Assembly: GCA_013399875.1 (NCBI GenBank)
Contig: VXAZ01003471.1
Span: forward strand, 1,911,783 to 1,975,782
DNA length: 64,000 bases
Direction: 5' to 3'
From: Gymnorhina tibicen
Taxonomy: Eukaryota; Chordata; Aves; Passeriformes; Artamidae
Below are positions 11,111 to 23,500 of the stretch, one piece after another. The position numbers were made by a program, and so were the translations under genes. Below the pieces are notes generated by a model. The model worked only from the letters and a program-made list of their open reading frames with translations, was not told where the DNA came from and ran no database searches. Numbering within the stretch: the first letter of the stretch is position 1; the number at the start of each line of letters is the position of its first letter.

Positions 11111-11123
11111 ATGTCCGAGCATG
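11111..11123 (+). promoter_or_regulatory. Upstream ORF overlapping the CREB5 start codon (5' part)
   Basis: An ATG at 11111 lies 10 bases before the CREB5 ATG in another frame. After splicing 11123 to 51615 it reads M-S-E-H-D-L and stops at TGA 51620-51622. Its context is weak (T at -3), while the CREB5 ATG at 11121 and the second in-frame ATG at 51633 both have A at -3. Ribosomes should often scan past it. Those that translate it would terminate 10 bases before the second CREB5 ATG. The reading is direct from sequence; a role in start choice is inference. Confidence 0.55.
11121..11123 (+). CDS. CREB5: CREB5 coding exon 1 (start codon only)
   Basis: Only the initiator methionine is encoded here; the splice donor GTGAGT follows immediately in phase 0. 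Joining to 51615 gives MIYEESKMNLEQERP, the N-terminus that I know for the long CREB5 isoform (about 508 residues in human). The fit of phase, donor strength, CpG-island location and protein sequence makes this the most likely exon 1. Transcripts starting elsewhere would lack this codon and begin at methionine 8 in exon 2. Confidence 0.75.
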
Positions 11124-14100
11124 GTGAGTGATCCTTCATCTCCAGGGCTCAATATAAGCTTTACAATTGGAAAGAGAGAGGTTGTTTCAAAGATGGGAGT
11201 AGGAATAAAGGAAAATTAAATGTCCATGTGTTGTTTGGTTTTTCTTTTTTTTTTTAAATTCAGACCAATATGAGAAGTGACTTAAGCGGAAAGATTAGAA
11301 GATTTCCATATATTATCAGTAAGAAACAGTGCTTAGCTAGATGAAATTGAAGCTTGAACAGAAGCATAATAATTACTGTGAAGCATCTTACTTGGGCTTG
11401 TCTTGAGACTGCAGTTTTTAGAGAAAGATTCACCCGCTGGTGTGCACCAGACTTTCCTTGTCTGGCCATTTGGACAAGCAGCAGTGCGTCAAGGAACAGT
11501 GGTGTAGGAAAACTTTCTTGTAAGATACTATCATGCAGAGATAATCCAGAAACTGGACTGAAATAAAATGGAGAGGTGGAAAGTGAGAGCCGAATGCAGA
11601 AACGTTGGGTAATTTGTGGGAATTTTGCTGAAGGAGTTATGCTTCCATAAGGGTACGGTTTATTTTCAGTATGAAAGTGTACAGTGGTGAGAGTCCCCAC
11701 TCAGTGTTTTGTAACTTTCATGTAGCAAATGAGGTTGTCGGTATCAAAAGCTGGAAATTCTTAATAAAAAATGGCTAAACTCCTTATTTGTGACTCCTTA
11801 ATCTTAAAGGGAGCTGTACAGGTCGCAAAGCACTAGGGAAAAGTGTGATTAATGATCAGTGATTAGTGATAAGTGATTAGTGGTTTTATTCAAACTGTTA
11901 CCTCTGACCAGAAGCACACATCAGAGGATTAACAGGCTCTTTAGATAAATGCTCATTAGTGGAAGGGGGAAAGCAAAGATAATAGGCATGCACACAGGGA
12001 CAACTTTCTAGGAAAATCATTCCTGTCTCTGGCATAATAAGCTCTATTAGCAGAAAGGCTCTTTAATTTAAAAGTTGCTTTTATCTTGTAAATCAAAGAT
12101 AGATGTAGAAGTTTGCTGTGCTATTATAGCCTAAATTTTCCCATATCCACTAGATGTGGATTATCTCGGTAGTGATATTTTATTAAAAAAAACCCACACC
12201 ACAATTGAATCTGTAAGAAACTGAACATTCCCAAGGGCGAAAAGCCCTGCATCCCGAGGCATCTGGTCCCAAAGCCTGCTGGCAGCCAACTAGATGGCGC
12301 AGTCCTGTTCTGTGCGAATATACACTCCTGGGTTATGAACTTAGCAAGTAGCAGCTTGCTAGGTGTCCTTCAACACTTAAAACAAAGTTGATTCTGTGCT
12401 GGGTTGGAGGCTAGACAGTGCTAGGAGTTTGTAGTCACATTTTCCACTTCAGTTAATCTAGGGAGTTAAAGGCTACTGGAAAAATTAGTCTCATTTACTG
12501 AAAGAGATGGTGAGAGAAAGAAGAAGAGAATGAAAGAGGGGCAAATAGCTACAGCTTGGGACATAATTCTTGATTGCACTGTTTTGTACTGCTTAAATGA
12601 AGTACAGTTCTGATGGCCTTAATTAATGATGCCTGAAAGCTCTTGGGATATTTTCCCTCAGCTATCACTGGCAACGTGAGTAGTTTTTTTTTTTAAATAA
12701 GTCACTAAAAAGAAGGAACAGTTGGTGTGGTGGTTGAACAAAACAACTTGGACTTGACTGTGCTCTACAGATTATGGTAAGGAGCCTGTTTTTATGATAA
12801 CTAACCAGGGATTTTTCATTACTCTTTATTATACATGGACTGGGAAGAACTGGCATCTACTGCTGTCAATAGACTTGGGGGTTTCCTTTGTCCTGTTAGC
12901 TTGCATGGGATTTATGTTTGGTTTCAACTGTGGAGATCATCAAAGTTTCAAAACTTTAAAAGAAACGCTTGAGTGAAACAGGAAATAGAAATAATGAACT
13001 TATGGCATGAAAAAGAAACGGCTGTAGTCTCCTATTGTTACATCTTTAATTGGAGACTCTTAGGAATAGTCAGGCTAATGCTTAAAATCAAAAAGTTTTG
13101 TAATAACATATAAAAAAGGCAATAAGCGCTGTCTGCCAGTCTTGAATATTGGATGGCACTTTTCCAGGATTTAAAATTGCAATATTTTTAAAAGTTTACA
13201 CATTTAGAACAAGCGGAAACCTTTTCCCCCTTCCAAAACACCCATTTATAGTTCAGCTTCAATTTATCACACTCCACTTCTGCTAATTTAACCCAGGGAA
13301 TGTAAAGGGAATGAAACCATGTATACACATTTAAAGAAAAGATAGAAGCGAGATTGTACATGTAATTTTATTCATATCACCACTTAGCAGAACGACTTAC
13401 GCAGATAAAGAGTAATAGGTGCTTTTTTTATTTGATATTCTCTTCCTCGTGCTGAGAATCTAAAATGTGCTGCAGTCACATTTATCCTGTTCACTGCCGA
13501 GGAATCTTCTGTAAAAGATTGTTGCTGTGAGAGCTAGAGTTCACTCTTGAATTGATAAGAGAGAGGTAATCTCCCAGTGCCTTCAGAAGGCAGCTTTTAC
13601 GTACTAAACCTTTCAACTCTGTGTGGGCACGATCTCTCTTAGCTCAGTAAGTCTTGCAGGATGATTTGAAACTGGGTTATTAACTTGTCTCCTTGTGGCC
13701 CCTTCTAAAAACCTGTCTCTGTGCCCCTAATCAGGGTATGAGGATCTTAAATATTAGAAGAGTTCTTGCAAGGTTGTTGATTTTAAAACAATTTCTTTAA
13801 TCACAGACTTCCTCTACTCTTTGTCATCCTGTGCCTCTTATTTCTGCCATTAGTTAACTTTCTGGATTTCCTATAAACCTGTTGCTTTGAGGGTTTACAC
13901 CTCTGTTTAAGTATTATTAGCTGTCTTTCAACCTTAATTTTAATTCCAGTGACTGTCTTTCGTATAAACTCTTTATTATGAGGAAACTATTTCAGGACAA
14001 GATTTTGCAATAAAAGAAGAGCAAAACTGTTTTTACTTAAAACATTTTAAAAATTATTTTTAAGGACCATGTGATTTATTATTGCAACAAACTGGATTTT

Positions 14101-16777
14101 TTTCTCAAGGCCTATGAACACTGATATTTCTCGTAACTCATTACAGGAATACTCTACTCAGTAGATGCAGTTGCTGGAAAAACAGATATATAAAGCAACA
14201 AGTCTTTCAGTTTTGCTTCACAGGTCTAGGTGATTCTTTTGCTTTGATTCTGTTTTGGTTATCTCATGCTAATCAAATTAATAGGCAGACATATATAACT
14301 AAGCCAGCCTATTTGGCTTAATCTTTTATGTGTAAACTCTCATTGATACAAATACATAGGAGTCCTAGTGGAAATATTTAAAATGCTTTGAGATTCTGTC
14401 AGTTATAAGTACTAACTCCAGGGCTGATCAGACAGCTTGGTAGGTCACTCTGCAGTATCTCAAAACAATTTCAGTTGATTTTCCCTCTCTCTGTGCTGCA
14501 AGTTATTCAACCCCTGATCCCACCCCCATGCCCCTGCTTCCCGCTTATTCCTAGGTAAACTATCTCAGCAAATTATAATGCTCCAGAGCTTTTAGGGCTC
14601 TTAAAAAAGAACTTTTAGGGCTTTTGCATTTCTCTGCCTGGAGAGAGTTGATCACAAAGTTAAAGCAACAGTTTGGAATAAGAACTATGAAAACATATTT
14701 TTTCCTCTTACCAAAAGTCATACTACTATGCTAAGTTACAATTCTGAAGGTGTAGGATTCTCTGACACAGACAAAACAGTCATCTCAAAGAATATGTTAT
14801 CATGCTGTATTTGCCGTATTTTAACTTCAGCCACGTCATAGCAGTAAGTACAGGAATTAGCTTTTGTAGACTTGACATGTAAAAACAAAATCCTGTTATG
14901 GAAATACATTTTTCTTTTGGTTACACATACAATCAAATAAATTATTTAAATACTCTCAGGTATACACAACAAGCACAACATAACATACATAAAATAATTT
15001 TTCTGGATACGATGAAAGGACTTGTTGAAGCAGATAAGCTCTTGTGTCTTTCTACATCCATGGAGGTCTTGTGTTGCACTGATTGTTTTGCTCCTATTAT
15101 GGCTCAGGTTGATGGGGCAACCCTGAAACTCTAAAATAATATACTGTTTTTCACTAAGGTGTTATTTTAGTCTGTAATTAAAATTACCAAGAGTCAGCAT
15201 TTCTTTACCAGCCATTGCATGGGAAATGCAGGTGTTATTTGCCCTTAGAGAGTTAAGAAAGGGTTGGTTGCACTGGTTTGCAGGTTTTTAGGTTGTGATA
15301 TCAAATGCTATTTTATAAACACAAAGAGATTTTTCAAGGATTTTGCTGAAGGCTGTAGGATTTTCAAAGTAAAACACAGAAAGCTTACAACAATTTCCTT
15401 AGCTTAAAAGATGTTTTGCTTTTGGTTCTTGTTTCCGTCTTACGTTTTTTTGAGAATTTGTTCAAGAAGTTGGTCCCACACACAACTTCAAAATAAATGC
15501 CTTGAAACACTGTCAGCAGCAGTGCTTGTGTAGGTGTGTGGTTTTAATAATCTCTTCCTTTGAGACAGCTCATGTCACTGTCCTGCCACCCTGTCACGTA
15601 AGGTGATTTGAAGGCGTGGGGTGCAGCCCTGCTTGGCCAGAAGGTTCCACTTTGTGGGTGATAAAAACGGCAACATCTTTAGAAGAAGTCAGAAGGAATG
15701 AGATCTGAATTTAATTGGGAAAAAATACTACAAATCCTCTCTTACCTTTGCCAGCTGGTTCTGCTTTTCTTTAGCTCTGAATGTTTTCATTGCTCTTACT
15801 AGGGTACTGAGACCTCCACTAGCTCAGGAATTGGACAGAGTTTGATCTCACCTGCTGCCTTCTACCTCACGTAAACTCTACAAATAGTTTCTACTGCCTT
15901 TTCAAGCTTTGCAGTGTTTTCTCAAGAAGCTTGCTTTTCTCTCATCTCAGCTTCTTTCCTTCCTAAGGGCTTTGTCTCTGGGTGCCACCACTCAGTGAAC
16001 ATTTCAATGTAGTTGAAATGTCTGGTCCCAATCTCAATATATTTGTGTGTTTTAAAGTTTTCTGTCCAGGGATGTACCGAGTTTAAACTAGTCACCCTTA
16101 AATACACTGACTAAAGTTAATACATAGATATGTAATTAATTTGGCCAATCTTTTCTCATTTACAGGAAGCTGCCTTTTTTCCTGTTTACTTTGTGGGCTT
16201 GTGGCTTTAGTTACTCTCTTGTTTCATGTAAGGCAGTGTTGTTCATTGCCACCTTTTTCTGAGCTGTTTGCGACTACCCAGAAACTAATTTGTCTTCTCG
16301 GGGAAATGAACCTGGACCAGGGGCTCCTAGATTTAACATCTGATTTTTTTTTTCTCCTGGTCTAATGTAAGGAATGCTAGTTAATGTGCTCAACACTGGG
16401 GGCTCTGTAGCACAATAAACAGAATCTGAGATTGGATTTAGGATGCCTTGCATGGAGCAGCTATAACTTGAGATGTTACCATATTGTACTCCCTCTCTCT
16501 TTTTTTCCTTTTCTGCCCTTTAAATCTTTCAGTTCTGGAGTGCTGAAAATACTACCTGTAGAGTAGTGTTCTGCCTAACTAAACTCTCCAAGATATGGAT
16601 GATGATATTAGTAGGTCACTTGGTCATGCACTGATGCTGCAAATCAGCTGCCAGTAATTCAGTCTTGGGTGAACTAGTTTTCAATCATTCCCACTCCAAA
16701 TATACCTCTCACTTAACTTTTCAAAAAACTTTTATTCAACAACAATGCTCTGCTACTAGGTGCAGAGCTTTAAATTA
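11124..16777 (+). other. CREB5: CREB5 intron 1, segment A
   Basis: Non-coding AT-rich sequence. It contains a degenerate heptamer array at 11845-11882, short A and T runs, and no exon with splice signals and recognisable protein on either strand. Confidence 0.65.
11845..11882 (+). repeat. Degenerate heptamer tandem repeat (GTGATTA)
   Basis: Five heptamers follow in register: GTGATTA, ATGATCA, GTGATTA, GTGATAA, GTGATTA, with a partial sixth beginning GTGG. The array is short and imperfect, so slippage is the simplest origin. The repeated TGATTA core resembles homeodomain (PBX/HOX-like) sites, which could make it a clustered binding site. Confidence 0.6.
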
Positions 16778-17025
16778 TGAATGGCCTCAAGTTGCACCAG
16801 AAGAGGTTTAGCTTGCATATTAGAAAACTTTCTTCACTGAAAGGGTTGTCAAGCTTTGGAATAGGTTGCCCAGGGAAATGGCTGAGTCACCATCCATGGA
16901 GGTAATTACAAGATGTGGCAGTTGGGGACACGGTTTTGTAGTGAATTTGGTAGGGTTGGGTTAATGGCTCAACTTGGTGTTCTTAAGCGACTTTTCTAAC
17001 TTAAACAGTTCCATGATTCTGTAAT
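16778..17025 (+). mobile_element. CR1 LINE 3' fragment
   Basis: From ATGGCCTCAAGTTGCACCAG through GGTTGCCCAGGGAAATGG and GAGTCACCATCCATGGAGG to CCATGATTCTG, this follows the 3' untranslated tail of avian CR1 elements as I know it. It is a 5'-truncated copy of about 250 bp in the + orientation. It has diverged clearly: the terminal ATTCTATG repeats are reduced to a single ATTCTGT, so the insertion is old. There is no reverse-transcriptase sequence. Confidence 0.85.
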
Positions 17026-18083
17026 AGTTAAGTCCTACCTCCATAGGTACTACTCTGAATTAACTTCAGACAGTTGGTTTGGTTAAATCTGCTTTTGTTT
17101 CTGATCAAGTCAGTGAATGAGTTTGTCACGATTATTTTTTAGGTGCACAGCAGGAACTCCAAAGGTGACCTGAGTGTGTGATGGCAAAGAGCCTGGAACT
17201 GTGCTTGTCCGGAAACAGCACTGTCTGTGTTAGAAATTTGGATTTGTCAGTATCTCACTTACAGGAAACTTTTTTTCTTGGGATGGTTGAAAATACAACC
17301 TGAATAAACTAAAAAGGGAGCAATGGAGTAGAAACAGATCATCAATTGCTTTGTTCAGGAATATATTTTCCTACCTATTGTTTAACTTCATTACTGAAGG
17401 AATACTTTAGGAAGAAGAAATTTTGGTTAAGGTTTTGCGATAATTTCTATCACCACATCAACTTTATTTTTTGTGACTTAAAAAAAAAAGCTCCTGTTTC
17501 TAGTGATGATTGGAGCAGGGGGAATGGCATTTACATATTTTTCTTAAAGGCTGAAGAGATCAGGATCAACATCTCTAGAGACTTCCATAATTTTCCAGAG
17601 TGCACAAAATGAGAGATTCTGTCGTTAAAAACAAGTTAAGGAATTTTCCTTCTTTTCTTACTTTCATATCCTTAAGTGTATCTGTGTAGCACTTAAAAGT
17701 TGTTTCATGTCTGTTATTAAATAAGGCCAGTGTAAATTCCTTTTACTGGATGTGCAATGGAAAACTATTTTAAAAGGCAGTGGGGAAAAAAAAATGAGTG
17801 ATGTAAAACTTAAACCACTTTCTACAATTCCTGTACTGCTCTTTCATTCTTCAACACTAGTAAAGCAGTACATGGACTCAGGCATGAAAATGGGTTACAT
17901 TCAAGTAATCAATGGTTTATCACAAAAAGTGAGAGAAAGCAGTAATTTAACTATTTTGATGAGAATCTTTAAAAGACAAGCTTCTGTAAATGATTTGCTA
18001 TGAAAGTAGAAAGGATCAAAAGAGTTTTATGACTGGGTAAGTAGAATTACATTCTTGTGGATTTAAAAAATATCGTAGTAGAG

Positions 18084-18150
18084 CCTAATTCTCCACTCAC
18101 CCTGATACAAATCTGGAGCAACTCTATTGAAATCTGTAGAGTTACCAACT
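18084..18150. repeat. Ancient interspersed repeat relic
   Basis: TAATTCTCCACTCACCCTGA followed by CTCTATTGAAATCTGTAGAG resembles a widespread old amniote repeat, in which a 'clear leader' (CTCCACTCACACTGG) precedes a CCATTGA / TCAATGG palindrome. It is degenerate and of uncertain family (an old CR1/L3-like or SINE-like source). Confidence 0.5.
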
Positions 18151-19587
18151 GCAATAATACTCATTGAGAAGAAAATTAGATTCACGGGGTCTATTCTGAA
18201 CATAGCCTATCAGTTGTGTGCTGTGCAAATCCCATTATTAAAGCAACAGCCTTACATGTCACGTTAAGGACGGCTGTTTCCCCAAGATGAACATATTTGT
18301 AGCTCTCCTCATCTTGTGGCTACTTTTTAAGGGGGCAGGGGGATATTGAGAATACTTATTTTCTGCTCAATTAATATTCCTTCCGTGCACTCTCCTTCCT
18401 CTCACGCGCTTTATGTGTGGGTGCGCAGTCTGCACTCTCCATCATCTATCTGTCTGTGTCTCTTTGGCTGTGACAGTCACCACTCTGGCCTCAGGCTTGC
18501 ACAACATAGATGAAAAGCCCACCAGTGTTTTCAGTTAAACATGGCAGGATATAATTCTGCTCCTAAATATGATGTGCATTTTCACTCTTTATAACACAGC
18601 TGTGACTTGGAAGTAACACCTTAGACTTCAGTTACATTTCATATGTGGAGGTTTTGGGTTTTCTTTTAGTATTTGAAAGAAAAAAAAGCGATAGAAGGGG
18701 AAAGAAGTGAGGAGGCAGTGTGGCTCGGCAGTTTTAATAAATTGGAGTATTTGTTTGCAGCACTGGAAAGCAATACCCAGGCCATCCTGCATAGCCCCCA
18801 AGCTGGCCTGAGAGTGGGAACAAAGTCTTTGAGAAATGGGGGAAAAATATCATCACTGCCTGAGCTACTCTGATTTTGTTTTTTAAACAGCAATCAACGG
18901 GGAGTTTTGAATAAAGAAAAACATTGTAAAGAGTGATAAATAGACAGTATCCAGTGTACAACCCACACTTTGCCCAGCCCTAATCACGTACACTTACTTG
19001 CTTCCAATTTTCTTCATTTGGCCTGGCATATGTGGGCTCTGTCACTTTTGAAATTGGTATCAATTGATTGACTTCTCTGAAACTGTGTGGCATGAGGGTA
19101 TGGCCCATGGTTTATTAATAATGGCACACAACGGGCAACTTCTGTGTATATTCTTTTGTGAGAGGACATAACAAATACTTTTAGGCTCTATAGACACTCT
19201 GGTGTGCAAAGACTCTGAATCCTTAACAATCCAGAGGTTAATTTATAAATAAAAAAATGAAACAAACCCACAACTATTATTTCATTGCCAAACCTTTTTA
19301 AAAAGCACTATTTATGTAGGCCCTATATAAGCACACATTGTTTTATGTTCCTTCTGCTGGCTTTGCGTTTGACTAAACCATTATTCTCGGAGCGCTGCTG
19401 TGCTGAGATCATCAGTGATGATGGTGTGAAAACAAACAAGTTTTAGCATGAGAAGTCACTATATAATTTGACAGGGAGGTTGTCAGCACCAAAACATCTA
19501 CATTCATTTCATCTCTGGTCAAAGCAAAATAAAAATCAGATGGCTAATGGGAAAAAATACATTCTTAGGAGGAAGGGAAGGGGATTG

Positions 19588-19680
19588 GATCTAATTCTGC
19601 AAGGTGCTGTGTCAACCAAAAGTAGGACCGCTCTCAATTCCCACTGAGGTCAGTGGTTGTTGAGGGCACTCAGGGTCTAG
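19588..19680. repeat. Ancient interspersed repeat relic
   Basis: ATCTAATTCTGCAAGGTGCT, then CCCACTGAGGTCAGTGG, then TTGTTGAGGGCACTCAGGGT matches, from memory, an old amniote repeat reading 'tctgcaaggtgctgagcaccctc ... gagggcactcag'. It is internally palindromic around CCACTGA-GG-TCAGTGG. Confidence 0.5.
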
Positions 19681-20450
19681 TGGCACTGGGTCCCTTTTCT
19701 CCCAAGTTTAGTAAAACTGCTGAGATGAAATTTAATTCTTCATTAATTCAAACTGCTAGCAAGTTCTTGGGAGTAAAGCTCTCTTTGTTAAAGATCAAGA
19801 TATGCTTCAGCTCTTCAACAGAGAGCTAAAAAAGTATGTGCTCTAATTCTGTAGCCTTCAAGGAGTCCTTCAATGTGAAGAGTTCTGCATATACCTTAAT
19901 GGTACAAAAATCCTGCTTCGGAGAAAGACATTTCTGGCCTCTGTTACAATACACAAAATAGGGAATTTTATTCTTTTGAAAGTGACCTTTAATGTTACCA
20001 AGAACGCTTTTGTATTCCCTAGTGTTAAGTTTAAAAGCTTTGGGACTAATGAATGCAGCTATGTATAATCAAATAGGTCCTGTGAAAAGTAAGCTATCAG
20101 TTATGGGAATGCCCCCCAACATTTTTTTCTTTGTTCCTCGGTGAAAAATTATAAAGGGCTGTTTTTAACAGAAACAGTTAAAGTCAATGGATCCCAGATG
20201 AGTCAACTGGCTTAATAACACCCTAAAATTTAGGAGTTCCAGATAGTTTATTTTACTGCTATGTGGTGGCCTTACACTTGAACCTCTTACTGGATTATCT
20301 AAATTGAGTGGAGCTTGCAGGATACAGAAGGAAACACTCTGAAAAACATTGCTCTCTCTATAGCAGTCAGGATGCTACATGTTGTATATTCTCTCTCGTC
20401 TGATTCTATACAAACTTTCATGCCAAAAAGTTGCTATTCCAAAATATTGA

Positions 20451-20472
20451 GACAGCCTATTTCTAGGCTGTC
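20451..20472. repeat. Perfect 9-bp inverted repeat with 4-base loop
   Basis: GACAGCCTA (20451-20459) and TAGGCTGTC (20464-20472) are exact reverse complements separated by TTTC. A second, longer hairpin follows at 20518-20553. No function can be assigned from sequence. Confidence 0.7.
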
Positions 20473-20517
20473 AGTCTTCCAGTTTTCATTTCAGAGTTTT
20501 GAGTCAGTGCACTGTCA

Positions 20518-20553
20518 GCCAAAAGCTTTTCAGCAGGCTGAAAGCTTTTAGGC
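20518..20553. repeat. Inverted repeat of about 16 bp with small bulges
   Basis: The left arm GCCAAAAGCTTTTCAG (20518-20533) pairs with the right arm CTGAAAGCTTTTAGGC (20538-20553), allowing one bulged T on each arm; the loop is CAGG. The hairpin is too short for an ordinary pre-microRNA. Confidence 0.65.
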
Positions 20554-23500
20554 ACAGAAGGAGCTTAGAAGAAATATTTTCAGCATTGTAATTAATTCTA
20601 AATTAATTTATAATGAGGACAATAAGAGGCATTATGATGACTGTTTTATCAAGCTAGTCATGGAAATAGATTTGATTTTATTTTTAAATTTGAATTTGCT
20701 ATGTTGGTGTCAGACAGCTTAAATGTACTGAGAATGCCTTGCACGTGAAGAATTGGTTTAATGTACTGGGTATGCAGAGCTCCTTGTATGTTTTCTTTCG
20801 AGGAAACAGAGTTAAATGAAAATCCAAATAGGAGTACTTTTTTCAGCCTTTTATAATTCTGTGGATATCACTTTCCACAGATACCTCGTGCCTTCCTACT
20901 AACCATCTTCAAAATATATGCTAAAGAACATCCCCCTTTGGTGCCCACATTAAAATGCCAGTTGTTTCTCCACCTAATGACCAACTCTACTTGGAGCTGT
21001 CTGTGCTCTCAAGAATGGTGTATGTGAGATGGTCTGAGAAGTGGCAAGGTCCTGACAGAGCCTCTTGTCTCTTGCTAAGCCCCATATTTAGCACAGAGGG
21101 GATTTCCTTGCCGTTGTGTAGAGAAGACAGTTGGGCCACAGGGTTTTTTCTCTGCACCCCATCCAATCCTGAGTTAAATCAAGTAGCAGTTGCCAGGGGT
21201 AAAGTCGGTGCCCTCCGAGCAGCCTCTTTGGAGGGGAGTACATTTGGCCTTTGCAGCCAGGCTAGTGACATTTTTCGAGGGAAAAAAAATACTCATCAAA
21301 GACTTTCACACAAAGAACTTTACGGAAAAGCATGGAGGCCTGAAAGTGTTCACAGTTAAAGATCAAATTTTCTGAGTAGGCTCAGCCAAAATAAAAGGGG
21401 AGAAAAATATGTGAAAAAGTCAAAATACTCTATTTCAACATTTTTTGAAAGTGAGGTACATCTTTGAAAATTGATTTATATTAAGGAAGACATAAGGCAC
21501 TACATCTTTCAGAGGTTTGTTGTTTTTTTTTGTGCTGAATAAAGTCTTTCAGGTTGATGCAAACACTTTCATGTTTATCTGCCTTTATTTGTCTGCTCGT
21601 GGCTTGGGAGGCTGGGGTCTCTTTATCCTTCTGGGCTGAACAATATAATTCTGTGCGTATAAGACAAGGACAAGCTCCTGAAAAGCCGTGTTTGTTGAGA
21701 ACTTCTAATAGCTGGGTAGAGGCCTTTTGTTGGCCACATCTCCCAAATATTTCCTAAGATTTTGTCTGGTCTGGTTTGATCTGACTGGAACAGGGAAGAT
21801 GATTGCCTTCCCTAGAGGGCATTGCAAAATCAATGTAATCAACTGATGGGATCAGAAAAAGATTGGCTGAAAGAAACCAAGTCTTTGTACAGCACCTTTG
21901 CTGAGAGTAAATTTAGGAGAGGCTGTCCTCTACTAAACATACTGTCAGAAATGTCCTGGACTTTTTTAAAATTAAATAATTGCATAGTTGTTAAAATTCA
22001 GAAATCAGAGTAAATGGAGAAAGAGTCTTTTTTAGTTATGCTACTGGCTTAGGTTTTTAGGGTCTTTTAAAATGTGTTTCTTTACGGGAAATGTGGATGT
22101 CTTAAATGGATTTCTCTTACTGGGAATTATCTGGTGGAAGTTCTGATTAATTTGAATATTCAAGGATGGATTAAAAGGGAGCTGAAGGAACAATTAATGT
22201 TTCCTAGGTATGGCTTTCTTTTTTTTTTTTCCTTTGAGCAGATTAGTTTCTCATTTTTGATCAGGAGACATACCAGGTTTTGATGAGGAAGAAATTCTGG
22301 CTTATCCTAGTTGTGTGGAATTCCTTTTCTTAGATCATGTGTAGTATTTAATCTCCATGTGATGGCTCTTTAACTTGTCTTTTCAAGTGTGTGTTTTGGT
22401 GGTTTGATGGTATGTAGAACATTTCCTTCCTGTACTTCAGCATTTCTAACCAAAATCTGAGTCTGTTTGAAACCTTAGCTTATTCACACTTCCTAATCAT
22501 AATCCCCTTGGTTTCCTTGTCAGCACCTTTGTGGTATTTCTCTGGACACCTCTATCTAATATCTCCAGAGGTTATTCTACAGAGTAACCTTTGACAAGAT
22601 CTATTACTTACTACTTACTGCTTTTAGCAAGGTGAAAAGAGGTCAGTCTCTGTAAAAGGCAGGCATTATTATAAGACTGCTGTAGAGTCTCTTGGTGGCT
22701 TGTCCATCTCTTCTGGCAACACTGCAAATCAGTTCAGCCACCTCCTCTACAGCACAAAGAAAATTACATTTATGACTGGATACTATCATATGTAGGTAAT
22801 GCACGTCCTCGGGAAAGTGGTTACTTTGTGCATTACAAAGCTCCAGGTGGTTTCTTTGTCAAGGTTGTAGCACACTGATGCATCCCCTGGAATCTGTGAG
22901 ATTTCTGCTGTCAGCTTCAAGGGTAACAGGATTTCAGCCTGTTAGTTTTTGTAGGATCCATTTAATTGAACTTCATGGCCAATGCTAATGACGTTTGCTG
23001 CTGCAAGAGTTGAATTGGTAATTTGGTTACCCCTCCTGTCAGAGTTCAGGATCTTCTAAATGAGGGTTGGTGTTGTCTGTTTCTTTAACCAAATTAAGAT
23101 GCAAAAGCTACCTCTTTCTGATTTGAAAAACACAGATCACAAAATCGCATTTTGCCAAAAGAGTAACTACAAGATCATTTTGGCTGACAATACAAAATCT
23201 CAGGAATTAGACAAAGCATATTTTCTTCCAGCTTAATTAAAAAGATGAGAAATTGTTCACGGGACTTTAGACACATCCCAGAGGTATTGAAAATACATTT
23301 AAAATTAATATCTAGTCAGTTTATCTGCATGCGTCTTTTGGAAATGAATGAAAAATCTTCCTAGGGAGCTTTGAAATATCTCAGTCTGGGGTTTTGTCAA
23401 TGAAGGATGATGACGTTTTTAGCCTGGTTCTATCAGTTACTTATCACAGCTTGTTTTTTCATGGCTTCTATACATGAAATTCTACAGAAGCTGTGGTATA

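Larger units (their letters stand above)
11037..11123 (+). other. CREB5: CREB5 exon 1, 3' part (5' leader plus start codon)
   Basis: The exon ends at 11123 with ATG directly followed by a strong donor, GTGAGT. Its 5' limit is uncertain. It could be a first exon starting anywhere in the CpG island, or an internal leader exon starting at 11037 after the acceptor-like CTCTCTCTCCCCAG. In genomic sequence the frame of the ATG has a TGA stop at 10881-10883 and no other in-frame ATG after it, so 11121 is the first usable in-frame start. An out-of-frame ATG at 11111 opens a short upstream ORF across the start codon. Confidence 0.7.

Noticed and set aside
10893..11219. Open frame in register with the CREB5 start codon, running through exon 1 into intron 1
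   Set aside because: It begins at GTG, not ATG, has no in-frame ATG before 11121, and its downstream part reads past a strong donor. Only the ATG at 11121 is taken as coding.
20518..20553. Hairpin as a microRNA precursor
   Set aside because: The stem is about 16 bp, shorter than the roughly 30 bp expected for a Drosha/Dicer substrate, and it is bulged on both arms.
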